Origin: Adineta steineri
Lineage: Eukaryota > Rotifera > Eurotatoria > Adinetida > Adinetidae
Assembly (NCBI GenBank): GCA_905250115.1
Contig: CAJNOI010000024.1
Coordinates: forward strand, 108,177-172,176
Length of the DNA: 64,000 nt
Direction of reading: 5' to 3'
This document shows, one piece after another, positions 43,510 through 54,456 of this stretch (position 1 is its first letter; every line of letters starts with the position of its first letter). The notes beneath the pieces are model-generated. The model was given only the letters and a program-made list of their open reading frames with translations, was not told the DNA's origin and did not search any database. A program made the position numbers and the translations under genes.

Positions 43510-44562
43510 ATGTCGTTTGTTAATGTTACAATCGATGAATTGAATGATGCATCCTCGAAAACCATACTGATTCTATCATTATTTAGTATTATACCAGGTG
43601 GAATAGGACTTATATTTAATATTCTTGTTTTCAGTCGACCATCTATGTGTCGAGAACCATGTGCAGCATATTTTTTTTGGTCAACATGTTTCAGTTTAAT
43701 TTATGTACTCATTCTACAGCCTGTACGTGTTTTAGCAGTAAGTTTCAATATCGATCAAGCCAATTATAATCTTGGAATTTGTAAAATAGAATTCTTTGTA
43801 TTCTATATAACACGTTCAGCATCTTCTTGGTTTATAGTAATCGCATGCATCGATCGTTTTTTACATAGTTCAGCAAATGCACATTTTCGTCAGATGAGTT
43901 CATTGAAGATAGCAAAAATAGTTATTCTTATCACTAGCATTGTGATTATTCTTTTGCATAGTCACATGCTCGTTTACTATGAAATAAGCTATTCATCTGA
44001 TCAATTTGGAAATATAATACCAGCATGTTTTGGTAGAAAAGGTATTTATCGTACATTTATTGGATTTTGGAATTTGGCTTTATATTCATTTTGTCCGTCG
44101 ATTTTGATGCTTTTTTTTGGTCTTCTTACATTGAAAAATCTTCATCAACATCGTCTTGTAATTCCAGTGAATTTCGAAACTAATCGACAAGTTCGACGAA
44201 CAGATACTCAATTATTACGTATGTTAATTGCTCAAGTACTCGTAATCTTTATCTGTACTTTACCCATATCTATTATTCAACTTTACTCTTCATTTACTCT
44301 TAATGTTGTTAAAAATACACTTCGACTTGCTCAAGAAAATTTAGCTGCTCGAATTGCAAGTGAATTGACATATTTTGCTCATTCAAGTACTTTTTATTTG
44401 TATACGTTGACGGGTACTATTTTTCGCAAGGAACTTTCAAAGATTATTAGACAATATTGTCGTTTCAATCATAATCGACTGAATGGAATTCATGATGAAA
44501 CGCATCGAATGTCTGTTTTACAAAAAAGTCAAAAAACACAAACACATACTAATCACCCATAA
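43510..44562 (+). CDS. Rhodopsin-like 7TM receptor, intronless paralogue
   Basis: The 350-residue receptor has seven hydrophobic segments. The N-terminus has a glycosylation site (NVT). TM1 ends with IGLIFNILVFSRPSM. TM3 ends with IACIDRFLHSS, so DRY is DRF here. TM6 follows RRTDTQLLRMLIAQVLVIFIC, and TM7 reads FAHSSTFYLYTLTGTIFRKEL, nearly the same as the receptor at 8.06 kb. It has no introns, whereas the paralogue has two, one of them cutting at the equivalent of RMLLVQ|V. The C-terminal tail is rich in His, Gln and Thr. Ligand unknown. Surface location and G-protein coupling are inferred from the family. Confidence 0.85.
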   Translation: MSFVNVTIDELNDASSKTILILSLFSIIPGGIGLIFNILVFSRPSMCREPCAAYFFWSTCFSLIYVLILQPVRVLAVSFNIDQANYNLGICKIEFFVFYITRSASSWFIVIACIDRFLHSSANAHFRQMSSLKIAKIVILITSIVIILLHSHMLVYYEISYSSDQFGNIIPACFGRKGIYRTFIGFWNLALYSFCPSILMLFFGLLTLKNLHQHRLVIPVNFETNRQVRRTDTQLLRMLIAQVLVIFICTLPISIIQLYSSFTLNVVKNTLRLAQENLAARIASELTYFAHSSTFYLYTLTGTIFRKELSKIIRQYCRFNHNRLNGIHDETHRMSVLQKSQKTQTHTNHP

Positions 44563-44861
44563 TAGAATAATATTACTCGAAAGAAAAAATATTCATAATA
44601 TAAAAAAATGAACATTAACTTTATCTTGTATTTATTCATTCTCAATTTTGTTTTCTTGAAAATTAAAATAAAATCTGATTCCTATATCTCTTCGATAATA
44701 CAAGCTCTGAGGGTATTTATAGAAGTATCTCGTTTGGAAATATATTTAAGATTTTATATTATGATATTTAATTAAAAGTTTTATAATATGATTTTTTTTG
44801 TGGATGCAGACGCCGATGTAGAATAAATATCGCCTAGTTATGTCTACAATCGTCTTTATAC

Positions 44862-46292
44862 TTAAGCATTATCTGGCAATCGCATTGATAGTCTTAGAAG
44901 TGTGTTATCTTTTAAGTTATAGTGACAGTCAGTAAAATCAGCATACACTATTATCATACGATGATTCGTTTGTTGTCTTTCTGCAGTTAATTTCTGGTAC
45001 AAGAACTTCCATATATCTGGTTCTTCGCTTTGTAATCGATGATCTGAATACCACACCGTTACGTCACAGTAATTTTCTTTCATAAGAATACGTTTTATAA
45101 TAGCTTCAATATCTTCAATTTTCGTCAGTTTACGACCTCCAACACGAATAGTTGATATATCGATATATCTAATTTGATTATTATTTAATTGTTCAAATAA
45201 TAATGCTTTTGTCAGCCATCGATTTACTTTATAAAAAAATTTCTTTATTTTATTTATTTGCAGTAATGAATAATATTCATCGGAAATAACATTATCAATT
45301 TCTATCGATTCATAATAATTTCGACGAATACCAATAAGTAATTTTCGTAGGTCACTTCGAAATTCTCCATATATTGTCAATAGATTACAAAATTGTTCTT
45401 GAAAATCATTTGATCGTTTATTAAGTATACGACTTGAGAAATTCTTAGGAATTTTTTTAAATATTTCTACTAGATGTTTTATCCAAATATCGATGTCCAT
45501 AATCATAGATTCAATATTTAAAGTTTGATCATTGATTAGATTAGATGAATCACATAATTCTGGCTGATGATCATTATTATAAAGTGATTCTAAACAACAC
45601 ATTGTGTATTGTAGCGGTTGATGGAAATTTTCATTTGTTTGCCAACTTTTTATTCTATTAAAAACGGTTAATAGTGTTGTATTATGATTGTCGATGCATG
45701 TTTCTGATCCAAATATAGTGATGTCAGTCAGATTACTAATATCATCTTCTTCACGATCAGTCAGCACGAAATCCTTTTCATTATGTTCAAGTCGATAAGC
45801 AATATTTCGTAGTAAACTATCCAATGCATGAGTAGATTGATCATTCGGAATCGATAAAATACATAAAATTTCAAAACCCCAAATAGTTTTCATAATTATA
45901 TGAGTTGCACATGAAGAAGATGTAACAATTTCATCTATATCTTCACTTATTTCTTCTTTACTTACATATGCATAGTACAAAAAACGAGTATTCTCGTTAA
46001 TAGATTGTGTATAATCAATAGCAGAACTAATTCCTGATGGTTGAATAATACTAAGAAGAATACTTTGTAAAAGTCCATCGTCAAAATTTATCTCTTTTAA
46101 AACATCGATTATATTATTAAATTGTGCACCAGAAAATATTCTACATATAGAATGTTGAGTAGTCGATTGTATTTCAGATGATTTTACGGAATATTGATCA
46201 ATCAATTTATCTTGCGATACATCATAAAGTGTTCCTAATCGACCAGAAATATCAACTGCTTTTCGTTCAATAAAATGTGAACTTAATTTCAT
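44862..46292 (-). CDS. SNTX/MACPF-family N-terminal-domain protein (stonustoxin-like relative), function unknown
   Basis: The 476-residue single-exon protein has no signal peptide and no transmembrane helix. The opening (residues 8-35: ERKAVDISGRLGTLYDVSQD) and the middle block (SCATHIIMKTIWGFEILCIL) resemble the N-terminal part of the stonustoxin-like family. That family occurs in many animals and fungi that are not venomous, and the N-terminal domain is related to the MACPF fold. The middle (residues 200-400) is helical and polar. The C-terminus (CDVTVWYSDHRLQ; HRMIIVYADFTDCHYN) may correspond to the thioredoxin-like end of this family. The assignment is from pattern memory and uncertain. 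Nothing here points to an actual toxin; an intracellular role is as likely. Confidence 0.45.
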   Translation of the reverse strand: MKLSSHFIERKAVDISGRLGTLYDVSQDKLIDQYSVKSSEIQSTTQHSICRIFSGAQFNNIIDVLKEINFDDGLLQSILLSIIQPSGISSAIDYTQSINENTRFLYYAYVSKEEISEDIDEIVTSSSCATHIIMKTIWGFEILCILSIPNDQSTHALDSLLRNIAYRLEHNEKDFVLTDREEDDISNLTDITIFGSETCIDNHNTTLLTVFNRIKSWQTNENFHQPLQYTMCCLESLYNNDHQPELCDSSNLINDQTLNIESMIMDIDIWIKHLVEIFKKIPKNFSSRILNKRSNDFQEQFCNLLTIYGEFRSDLRKLLIGIRRNYYESIEIDNVISDEYYSLLQINKIKKFFYKVNRWLTKALLFEQLNNNQIRYIDISTIRVGGRKLTKIEDIEAIIKRILMKENYCDVTVWYSDHRLQSEEPDIWKFLYQKLTAERQQTNHRMIIVYADFTDCHYNLKDNTLLRLSMRLPDNA

Positions 46293-47574
46293 TGTAAAAT
46301 AAAATATAGTCTAAAACATTAATAGTTTTGCAATGCATGAAAATTTTTTTTTCTATTCGAAATAGAAAATTCTGATTGTGTGAAAGAAATAATAAAAAGA
46401 AACCTCTTATCAATAGCCTTGAAAATGCCAAGCTTATTCTCTTCTATTTTGCATTGAATTATATATAACTGTCACACTATAATATAATATATAGACTCCG
46501 ATTATTTTAGAAAACAAATAATTTTTTACTGTATACTTCTCATACAAACTAGAAATGAAACAATGTCATGTGTTTACGTTTTTTTTGTTCTTCTTATATT
46601 CTCGTTGTATTTTAACATTTCATTCAACTTTATTTTTCTTCTAATCATCAAAATTTTGTTTAGGTGCTGAAAACAGAGTGAGTGCAGTTGTTAATAATGA
46701 AGTGATTTCTCACGTTGACTTATTTTCATTTCTATTCTTACTTATGAATAATTTTACAACTTAAAATTTTCATCAATTATTTTTATAAAAACAAAATTTA
46801 TGTATGAAAAAATTCTGCGAGGAATAAAAAAAAAAAAATTTTATTTCCAAAAAATCACTTTCTGTTTTAAATTTTAGTGAAGAAGAACATGATACAGAGA
46901 AAAGAGAATTGATTAAAACCTACATTAACCATCGAATGCGTTTTTATTAAAAATAAGATATCCACTATTATCGCCAATAGATGATTGACATCAATAAATA
47001 AGTTATGATTAATTTGATATCTTTTTTTATTTAACTCTGTTAAATATTTTGCTTTGTCAGGATTCATTTTTAATCACGTTCTTTGAGAAAACTTTCATTT
47101 CTTGAATATTTTGATCTGTTTTTGAATAGAAACTCATCAGACATATAAAAAAGTAGAAATATCCTTCATAAAGCAATGGATTTTTCTGAGAGATAGCATG
47201 AAAATACATGATTTCCACGTTAGATTCCATATTATCTTTATCATATTCGTTTTACCATCAATTTTCTACAGAAAACAATTAAAAAAATCAATTAATACTT
47301 GGCATCAACGATTTAGCAGAGCTTTGGGAGTAAATAAAAATACCGACTCTAATCTCTATATTCAAATTTGCGTATATACTTAAGCTTTCGACCGTATGTT
47401 AATGTGATTTGTTGTTAAAGTTCATTTATTTGACTTCGAAATTAAGTCTCGATAGCATGTGAGAAAACGGATCATTAACGAGAAGATTCGTTTTAAGAAG
47501 CGTATGTAGTAAGTTTTTATTTAATAGTATATATTCGAAGAAAATAACATCGCGAAATACTATTGTATATTAAA
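46293..47574. other. Intergenic AT-rich stretch
   Basis: Short frames at 46867-47067 (minus) and 47198-47383 (plus) have no motif. No RNA gene seen. Confidence 0.35.
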
Positions 47575-49047
47575 TTAAAATTCATCATGTTTTTTTCGGT
47601 TATTTGACATAAGTTGAACAATATCAATGATTGGTTCTTTTGACGTCTTTTCTTGAGCTTTTATAACTATTTGTTGAATTTCTTTAGCTTTACTTGAATA
47701 ACTATTATTGTTTAACATATGTTCAATATCAGTTTGAAGATTATCAGATACTTGACAAGCCATACCCATATGAATAAGTTGAAGAGCATTATCAAATTGA
47801 TCAGCAACAAAAGGCCATACAAGTAATGCCTTTCCATGAAACATACTTTCTAGAAGAGAATTCCAACCACCATGAGAAAAGAAAAATGATATTGAAGGAT
47901 GTGATAGAATAGCACGTTGAGGAACCCATTCAAGAACAAGTTTGCGATTAGAATCAAGATTCATTAATGATGAAGGAAATGATGTCTTTATTTTTAATGA
48001 CCAAATAAATGAATAATTCGATAGAGTATGAGCAACACTATCAATAGTATATGGTGGTAAACGAATGATTGAACCAAACGCGATATAAATAACTGAAACA
48101 ACAGGTTGTTTATCAAGCCAATCGATTATTTCCTTAGTCTAATATGCTAACATATGTTAAATTTTTTAATCGAATTCAATATTTACTTTGCTTTCCATTG
48201 ATTGTTGACTATTAAAAATAATAGGACCAATAAAACGAATAGGTGCTAAATTTCCAGATAATTGATAAAATCCTTCAATATACTTTTCATCAAATTCTTT
48301 CAATGAATTACAAATAAAGCCAGTTGCATAAGGAATATTTTCTCGAATATAATCATAGAATTCTTTTCGTTCATTAACATCTGTCTTAGGATTACATATA
48401 TAATTAACAACTCCACGTAGATTACTAGGTAAGAATAGATGAATAGGTATTGAAAATTGAGATAATGATAATGGAGTAAATGGTCGAATGATAATCATAT
48501 CGATAGGTAAAGAAATATGTTGAGTAGTGAGAGGTTGTAATGAGAATTGATTTTGATTTTAATGAAATAATCGATTGAGTGCTGTACCCATTCGATTGAT
48601 TACATTATTAAATATCAATTTTTGACGATTGTCAGGACTTATCTATAAATAATAACTTGAAGGAAATGAAAAAATTTTTTTTATATACCTTTGTCGTATT
48701 GTTCAATTTAATTTGAAAATCTTGAAGTTCAAATTCAAGTAAATCATCATTTCCATCAATATCAAGTGTTCTGTTAACGTTGGAGATGGGAATAAAACCT
48801 TTACTTTCGAGTTCCTTGATTTTATTTGCTGAAATAGGATATGTAACATGACAATGAGTTGATAGTTGTTTAGCAAGTTCTAATGAAGCTATCAATTAAA
48901 ATATTATTTTATATATTCGTCAAAATTAAATTACTTACGCAGCATATGACTAATTGTAGGTAGAGCAATAATAAGAATATGATTATTATTTTCGATTGAC
49001 AATGAACAAAAAATTAATACGATAAATAAAGATAGATACGGCATCAT
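47575..49047 (-). pseudogene. UDP-glycosyltransferase (GT1), four exons, one in-frame stop
   Basis: The exons are 48939-49047, 48689-48888, 48187-48642 and 47575-48138, joined by GT-AG introns of 50, 46 and 48 nt in matching phase, for 442 codons in all. There is a signal peptide (MMPYLSLFIVLIFCSLS), then the N-terminal GT-B start (HILIIALPTISHMLPSLELAKQL). The sugar-nucleotide-binding signature in the last exon is intact (EWVPQRAILSHP, then FSHGGWNSLLESMFHGKALL and WPFVADQFDNA). This form (SHGGWNS, WPxxADQ) is more like plant and bacterial enzymes than animal UGTs, and the membrane tail of animal UGTs is missing. A TAA at 48559-48561 (LNRLFH-stop-NQNQF) interrupts exon 3; no intron removes it, and CAA to TAA would explain it. 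The family moves sugars from UDP-sugars to small lipophilic molecules. Confidence 0.75.
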
Positions 49048-49079
49048 TTTTTTTAATAATATTCATTCGTTGATCAATA

Positions 49080-49094
49080 GTATATATATATATA
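49080..49094 (-). promoter_or_regulatory. TATA-like run upstream of the UDP-glycosyltransferase
   Basis: A (TA)n run ending in tataggcg on the plus strand lies 33-47 bases upstream of the ATG. It could be the TATA box with a very short leader, or only a microsatellite. Confidence 0.3.
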
Positions 49095-49847
49095 GGCGAA
49101 CAGAACGAAACAACGAACGTACTTTTAGTATTGAACTTTGAACGCATCGCTCAATATCGTCTGTATATATGATATCATGAATAACACATTGTTTTGTTCG
49201 TTTAGATATTCGATCATCAATAATTATCGACTAAAGATATTAGCTCACATAATTAATCTATAATAATATTCACAAGGAAATTGTATTTCTAATCTGTTGA
49301 TACTAATTTTCCTGTATCAATGTCATATTTAATTAATTTTTTGATATGCAAAACTGCTCTCCTTATCTTAATATGTAATCTTTCTCTTTTTATTATCAAA
49401 AAATGATCTCATGAAAAATTACTCATTTTTTTTTATTATTGATTATTCGTTGAAAATAAAAATCAAGAAGGAAGCTGCTCATAGTATATATAATATTTAT
49501 ATAAACGAATTATTATTGAGTCACGATTATGACAAAGTATTGCAAAAAAAAAATCCTTTTAATTTTTTTTTGTTCTTGTATAATAATGTAACTAACGACA
49601 GAACAAGGTAAAATCGTCCTTGTTTCTTTTTTTTTTACTCTGTAGAAGAAGAAAATTGGTTTCTTTCATGAGTTATTTTGTGCTCTATCATGCATGATAA
49701 CACGTTGTTAATTATGTTTTTCATAACAAGATATGTATTAATAAATGAAAAAAGTCTTGTCCCTGAATATAAAAAGAAAAATATACGTAACGTTCGAGAA
49801 AAAAATTAACAAAAAAACAAGGTGAATACTGTGTATAAGAATCAAGT
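49095..49847. other. Intergenic stretch between divergent genes
   Basis: This is the shared upstream region of the UDP-glycosyltransferase (minus) and the ART-TPR gene (plus). The plus frame at 49411-49611 is low complexity. I see no gene. Confidence 0.4.
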
Positions 49848-52454
49848 TTGATCATTTATTCATACACAAATACATCAACGTATTCATCAATGGATGCATC
49901 AAAATCTAACGATACAACACAGTCAAAGCAATTATCTTTTGTTTTAAATGATGTAACTGTACGACAACGTACTGATATTGAAGGAATACAAAATATTCTT
50001 TTGGTTTGGTTAGATAATAACATTGACAATAACAATACTGATTGCTGTAATACAGTAGAACAATTGAAACGTATTGTTCCAAACATCAATGCATTTACTG
50101 ATGATAATAAATGTATTCAATTCATTCAAACGAATACTGACAGAAAGATTTATATAATTATATCAGATACATTTGGAAAACAAGTTGTACCTCGTATACA
50201 CGATATATCTCAAGTAGATGCGATTTTTATTTTTGGCAAAAATAAAGAATCGTATGAAAAATGGGTAAAAATAAAGGGTGTCTTCACAGAACTACCATCT
50301 CTATGTGAAGCACTTGAACAAACAGTTGATCAATATGAACAAAATATGATACCAATTAGTTTTATTGCTAAAAATATTGCTGATCAATCAAATAATACAA
50401 TTTTTAATTTACTAGATTCATCGTTTATATTCATTCGGATAATTAAAGAAATATTATTAACGATCGATTTTGGAGAAATACATCTTGAAGAATTTATTTT
50501 TTATTGTCGTGATGTATTTGCTGATGACGATGATGAATTAGACAATGTCGATCAATTAAATAGTGAATATTATAGTAAAAAACCAATATGGTGGTATACA
50601 CAAAAATCTTTTTTATATCATATGCTTAATCGTGCAATACGATCGTTAGATATAGGTGTCATTGTTCGTATGGGATTCTTCATCGATGATCTTCATCGTA
50701 ATATTCAACGATTACATTCCGAACAAATCGATGATGATGATTTCAATAAATCTTTTACTGTTTATCGTGGACAAAGTTTATCGAAGAAAGATTTCGAGCG
50801 AATGAAGAATATCAAAGATGGTTTTATTTCTTTTAATAACTTCCTCTTGACTACTAAGAATCGTGATATTTCATTGGATACTGCACAACAAGCTACAATA
50901 AATCCAGATGTAGTTGGAATTGTCTTCGTCGTGAATGTCGATGCTGCTCAATCAACTACACCATTCGCATCTATTACTGATGTGAGTTATTTTCATATCG
51001 AAGATGAAGTTCTATTCTCGATACAAACTATCTTTCACATTGACAATATAAAACCAATAGATACAAACAAGCATCTCTATGAAGTAACATTAACACTTAC
51101 GAGTGATGATGAAAAAGAAATTCGTAAACTTACTGATCGTATTCAACAAGAAACCTTGTCAGATCAGCAAGGATGGGTTAGACTCGGTCAGGTTTTACTT
51201 ACAATGAATCAAATTGAGAAGGCACAAGATGTATATGAAATTCTACTCGATCAAACAAATCATGAGACTGAAAAAGCACCAATATATTATCAACTTGGTT
51301 GGATAAAAAATCATCAAAAAGAATATCAAGACGCATTAACATTCTACGAAAAATCGCTTTCTATCAATCAAGATATATATGCTCCTGATAATATTAATTT
51401 TGCTACTCTTTATAGAAATATCAGTGCGTTACATTACATTATGGGTAATTATCCGAAAGCGCTTTATTTTAGTGAAAAAGCACTTGAAATTAAACAGAAA
51501 TCACTTTCTCGCGATGATTTGGAGTTGGGTAATGCATATCACGACGTTGGTATAGCGCATAATGGTGTGCTTGATTATCCAGAAGCACTTTCATCTCACG
51601 AAGAAGCTCTTCGAATTCGGCAACAAGCTCTTCCTTCAAATCATCCAGATTTAATTGCTTCTTACAATAATATTGGTATGGTGAATTTTAATATGGGAAA
51701 CTATTCGAAAGCATTGACAACTTTCGAAAAAGCCTTTAAAATTCAACAACAATCACTTTCTCCTAATCATCCTGATCTAACTGCATACTACAACAATATC
51801 GGCATGGTGTATAATAACATGAGTGATTATTCAAAAGCACTCTCATCTTATGAAAAAGCTCTTGAGATTCAAAAACAAACACTTCCTCCCAATCATCCTA
51901 GTCTGGCTGTTACGTACAATAACATCGGTACGGTATATTTACAATTAGGTGATTATCCGAAAGCACTTTCATCTTACGAAAAAACTCTACAAATTCGACA
52001 ACAAAATCTTCCTCCGAATCATCCTGAACTGGGTGATGCTCACCATAATATTGGCATCGTACATAATAGCATGAACAATTATGCAAAAGCAATTTCATCT
52101 TATGAAAAATCAATTGAAATTAAGCAACAATCACTTCCATCCAAGGATCCTAGTTTAGGTACTTCCTATAACAATATTGGTATCGTATATATAAGTATGG
52201 CCGATTTTCCCAAAGCACTTCAATCTCACGAAAACGCTCTACAAATTCGACAACAATCGCTTCCTCCTAGTCATCCTGATTTGGCTATGTCTTTTGGATA
52301 TATTGGTAAAGTATACAACAGCATGGGTGAACATTCAAAAGCACTTTCATATTGTCAACGTGCTATAGATATTTCACAACAAACATTACCTCCAGATCAT
52401 CCACATTTTCAATGGTATAGAAATATTCTTCAGGACATACAAAAGAATCTATGA
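49848..52454 (+). CDS. Mono-ADP-ribosyltransferase with C-terminal TPR array
   Basis: The 868-residue protein probably starts at the second Met (MDASKSND, codon 49890). Residues 1-290 have no family I recognise. The ART domain (about 295-400) shows the R-S-E triad of the arginine-specific class: VYRGQ (R about 307), GFISFNNFLLTTK in the S-T-S position, and HIEDEVLFS with E-x-E (about 385). About ten TPRs follow (430-860); the last eight have a 42-residue period of the kinesin-light-chain type (YNNIG...Y.KAL..YEKAL.I.QQ.LPPNHP). The predicted role is transfer of ADP-ribose from NAD to a protein chosen by the TPRs. The absence of a signal peptide suggests it acts inside the cell. ART-TPR fusions are typical of bdelloid rotifers. 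Single exon; the TPR units are very similar, so copy number may vary between alleles. Confidence 0.85.
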   Translation: MIIYSYTNTSTYSSMDASKSNDTTQSKQLSFVLNDVTVRQRTDIEGIQNILLVWLDNNIDNNNTDCCNTVEQLKRIVPNINAFTDDNKCIQFIQTNTDRKIYIIISDTFGKQVVPRIHDISQVDAIFIFGKNKESYEKWVKIKGVFTELPSLCEALEQTVDQYEQNMIPISFIAKNIADQSNNTIFNLLDSSFIFIRIIKEILLTIDFGEIHLEEFIFYCRDVFADDDDELDNVDQLNSEYYSKKPIWWYTQKSFLYHMLNRAIRSLDIGVIVRMGFFIDDLHRNIQRLHSEQIDDDDFNKSFTVYRGQSLSKKDFERMKNIKDGFISFNNFLLTTKNRDISLDTAQQATINPDVVGIVFVVNVDAAQSTTPFASITDVSYFHIEDEVLFSIQTIFHIDNIKPIDTNKHLYEVTLTLTSDDEKEIRKLTDRIQQETLSDQQGWVRLGQVLLTMNQIEKAQDVYEILLDQTNHETEKAPIYYQLGWIKNHQKEYQDALTFYEKSLSINQDIYAPDNINFATLYRNISALHYIMGNYPKALYFSEKALEIKQKSLSRDDLELGNAYHDVGIAHNGVLDYPEALSSHEEALRIRQQALPSNHPDLIASYNNIGMVNFNMGNYSKALTTFEKAFKIQQQSLSPNHPDLTAYYNNIGMVYNNMSDYSKALSSYEKALEIQKQTLPPNHPSLAVTYNNIGTVYLQLGDYPKALSSYEKTLQIRQQNLPPNHPELGDAHHNIGIVHNSMNNYAKAISSYEKSIEIKQQSLPSKDPSLGTSYNNIGIVYISMADFPKALQSHENALQIRQQSLPPSHPDLAMSFGYIGKVYNSMGEHSKALSYCQRAIDISQQTLPPDHPHFQWYRNILQDIQKNL

Positions 52455-53242
52455 TGAACAATTTGTTTTCTTTTTTTTTAAATGAAAATAAAATATTTTA
52501 ATAAAAATCAAAAAAATAATAAATTTGATACACAAAAGGCTACTAATACATATAGTAATATCCATCAGCAACACAAATTATGAAAAACTGGAGGAAAATG
52601 AGTTTTTTTTTATAATTGATTTTTAAATAAAGTTTACTGTGATGTCACTACTTAATGGGAGAAATTATATGCAATATTCTTAGTTCTCCTCTCATATTCA
52701 AAAAATTAGTAACACAGAGTAAAAAAATGTAGACAATAAAAAATATTGAGTTGATATTTTTTGCTACAAGAAAAAGAAATATAATGTTTTGTTATAAGAT
52801 AAAAGATCGGAAGTTGTTTCAAAATATTAAGTTGATTTTATACGATTGTATAATGTATTAAATTTCATACAATTATTTCTAATCTTATGTAAAAAAAACT
52901 CTATTTGGCACTAAACGTGTATTTTTTATTTTTCTCACTTTGAATTTGTTTTTATATTTTACTTAGAGTAAGAGCTCAAAACAAACATACATGACTACGT
53001 GTTTTAGTTGGAAATTAATTTAAAAAAAAACTCTTACTGATTATATTGTCAGTAATTTCAAAATGGAGTTTCATTAGATGTTGCTAAGAAAAAACCCATT
53101 ACGATCGAGTCTTTGAATGTTAATTTAATACAATGAAAAAGGAAAAGAAAAAAAAAGAAATGAAATGATGTTTATCGCTCAGCAGATGCCCTTCAGTTCA
53201 TTTTGAGTTAGAAGTATATTATTAAGTTAAAGGGAAGTAGCT
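52455..53242. other. Intergenic AT-rich stretch
   Basis: I see nothing here except A-rich runs. The tandem purine run at about 53135-53165 lies just before the PAN-like gene. Confidence 0.4.
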
Positions 53243-54382
53243 ATGAGTGTAATAAGAATTTCTCTATTGTTTCTGCTTGTTTCCATTAAACAATCAATCG
53301 TACAAGATATTCGATCATTTGACGTATCAATAATGACTGGTTGGCAATTCGAATGTCCTAACTCAGCTTGTTTACCATTCTTTACTAGGACTGTACTCAA
53401 TATATTTGAGTGTCAATTAACTTGTTTAGCTCAAATTCAATGTGAGAAGGCCATTTTCTATCAACCAACTTCGAATTGTGAGTTATTTGATTCTATGTCT
53501 GGTTTAAATGCTAATATGTTAGCTAATATGGAAACAATCAGTATGATCGTTATGTCTGAAACACGAATACCACACGGTTAGTGGAAAATATAATATATTT
53601 AGAAGTGATCATTTTAAATATACGAAACCCAATTATAACATACTGCAACTGTTATAAGAAAAAAATTTAAATTATATAATAGTATGTATATGATATATTT
53701 ACGAGTCGTTTCAAATCGTATATCATCTCTATAGTTAATAATTCATATATTTAGTTGTTTTTCGATCTTAAACAGAATAATTTACATTCCATATATATGC
53801 GTTTTACGAAAAGAGATCTATTTGTTATTTTTTACTTTAAAAATCGAACAGATGATATAAAAAAATACTAAAAAAATCGGTCTATTATGGCAGTAATCAA
53901 TGCAATAAACAAATTTCGTAAGTGCTCGACTACCGATATGCCATTCGCATTTTTCAGGAGTTTTAGATCGGTAAAAACTAAATTTTTCTCTGGAACTTTA
54001 TAAAAAAATTTTTATTTAAAACTGTGCACAAGATTGCAATGCACATGAATTTTTTTGAATCTTATTATTATTCATTCAAAGAGCTGAGTTCTGAACAAAA
54101 TTTATTTAATCTTGTTGTTTCATATCGATTCCATTTTTCTAAAATAGGATCTAGCACCTCATCAATAACAATATCAACATCATCACCTTCATCATTGACT
54201 ACAGCAACAACATCATTCTTATCAACAACAACGGCATCATCATCAACTGCATCATCTGTAACAACTATAACAATCACATCATCACCGTTAACAAGTACAA
54301 CAGCAACATTATCGTCATCAACATCCTCAACATCCTCAACAACAACAACTACAACAGCAACAGCAACAACAACTACCTCAAC
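53243..54382 (+). CDS. Secreted PAN/apple-like protein with Ser/Thr-rich stalk, truncated by an assembly gap
   Basis: Exon 1 is 53243-53576 and exon 2 is 54148 up to the gap; the intron (53577-54147, GT-AG, phase 1, junction codon GGA) is 571 nt. Exon 1 encodes a signal peptide (about residues 1-21) and a cysteine domain (FECPNSACLPF; FECQLTCLAQIQCEKAIFY; NCELFDSMSG) that has the look of a PAN/apple module (C...F..C...C...C..F.Y....C.LF). Exon 2 is a stalk made of Ser, Thr, Ala and Ile coded by TCA/ACA repeats. The rest is lost in the 10-N gap. By analogy with many rotifer proteins, another extracellular domain such as a propeller or lectin would follow; that is a guess. The downstream gene is on the other strand, so the missing part must lie in the gap. 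Confidence 0.6.
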
Positions 54383-54392
54383 NNNNNNNNNN
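54383..54392. other. Assembly gap (10 N)
   Basis: Ten unknown bases between an ACA/TCA-repeat exon and an A-run. The true gap length is not known and may be much larger, since a 3' gene part is missing. Confidence 0.98.
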
Positions 54393-54456
54393 AAAAAAAA
54401 TATATAAGTATTTTTAAGACATATCTTTATTGAGCACCCAGTCTGTCTAAGTAAGA

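Noticed and set aside
1209..48561. Nuclear genetic code with TAA/TAG read as glutamine
   Set aside because: TAA and TAG end many genes at plausible places, long genes contain no in-frame stops, and the LRR stop replaces Trp, not Gln.
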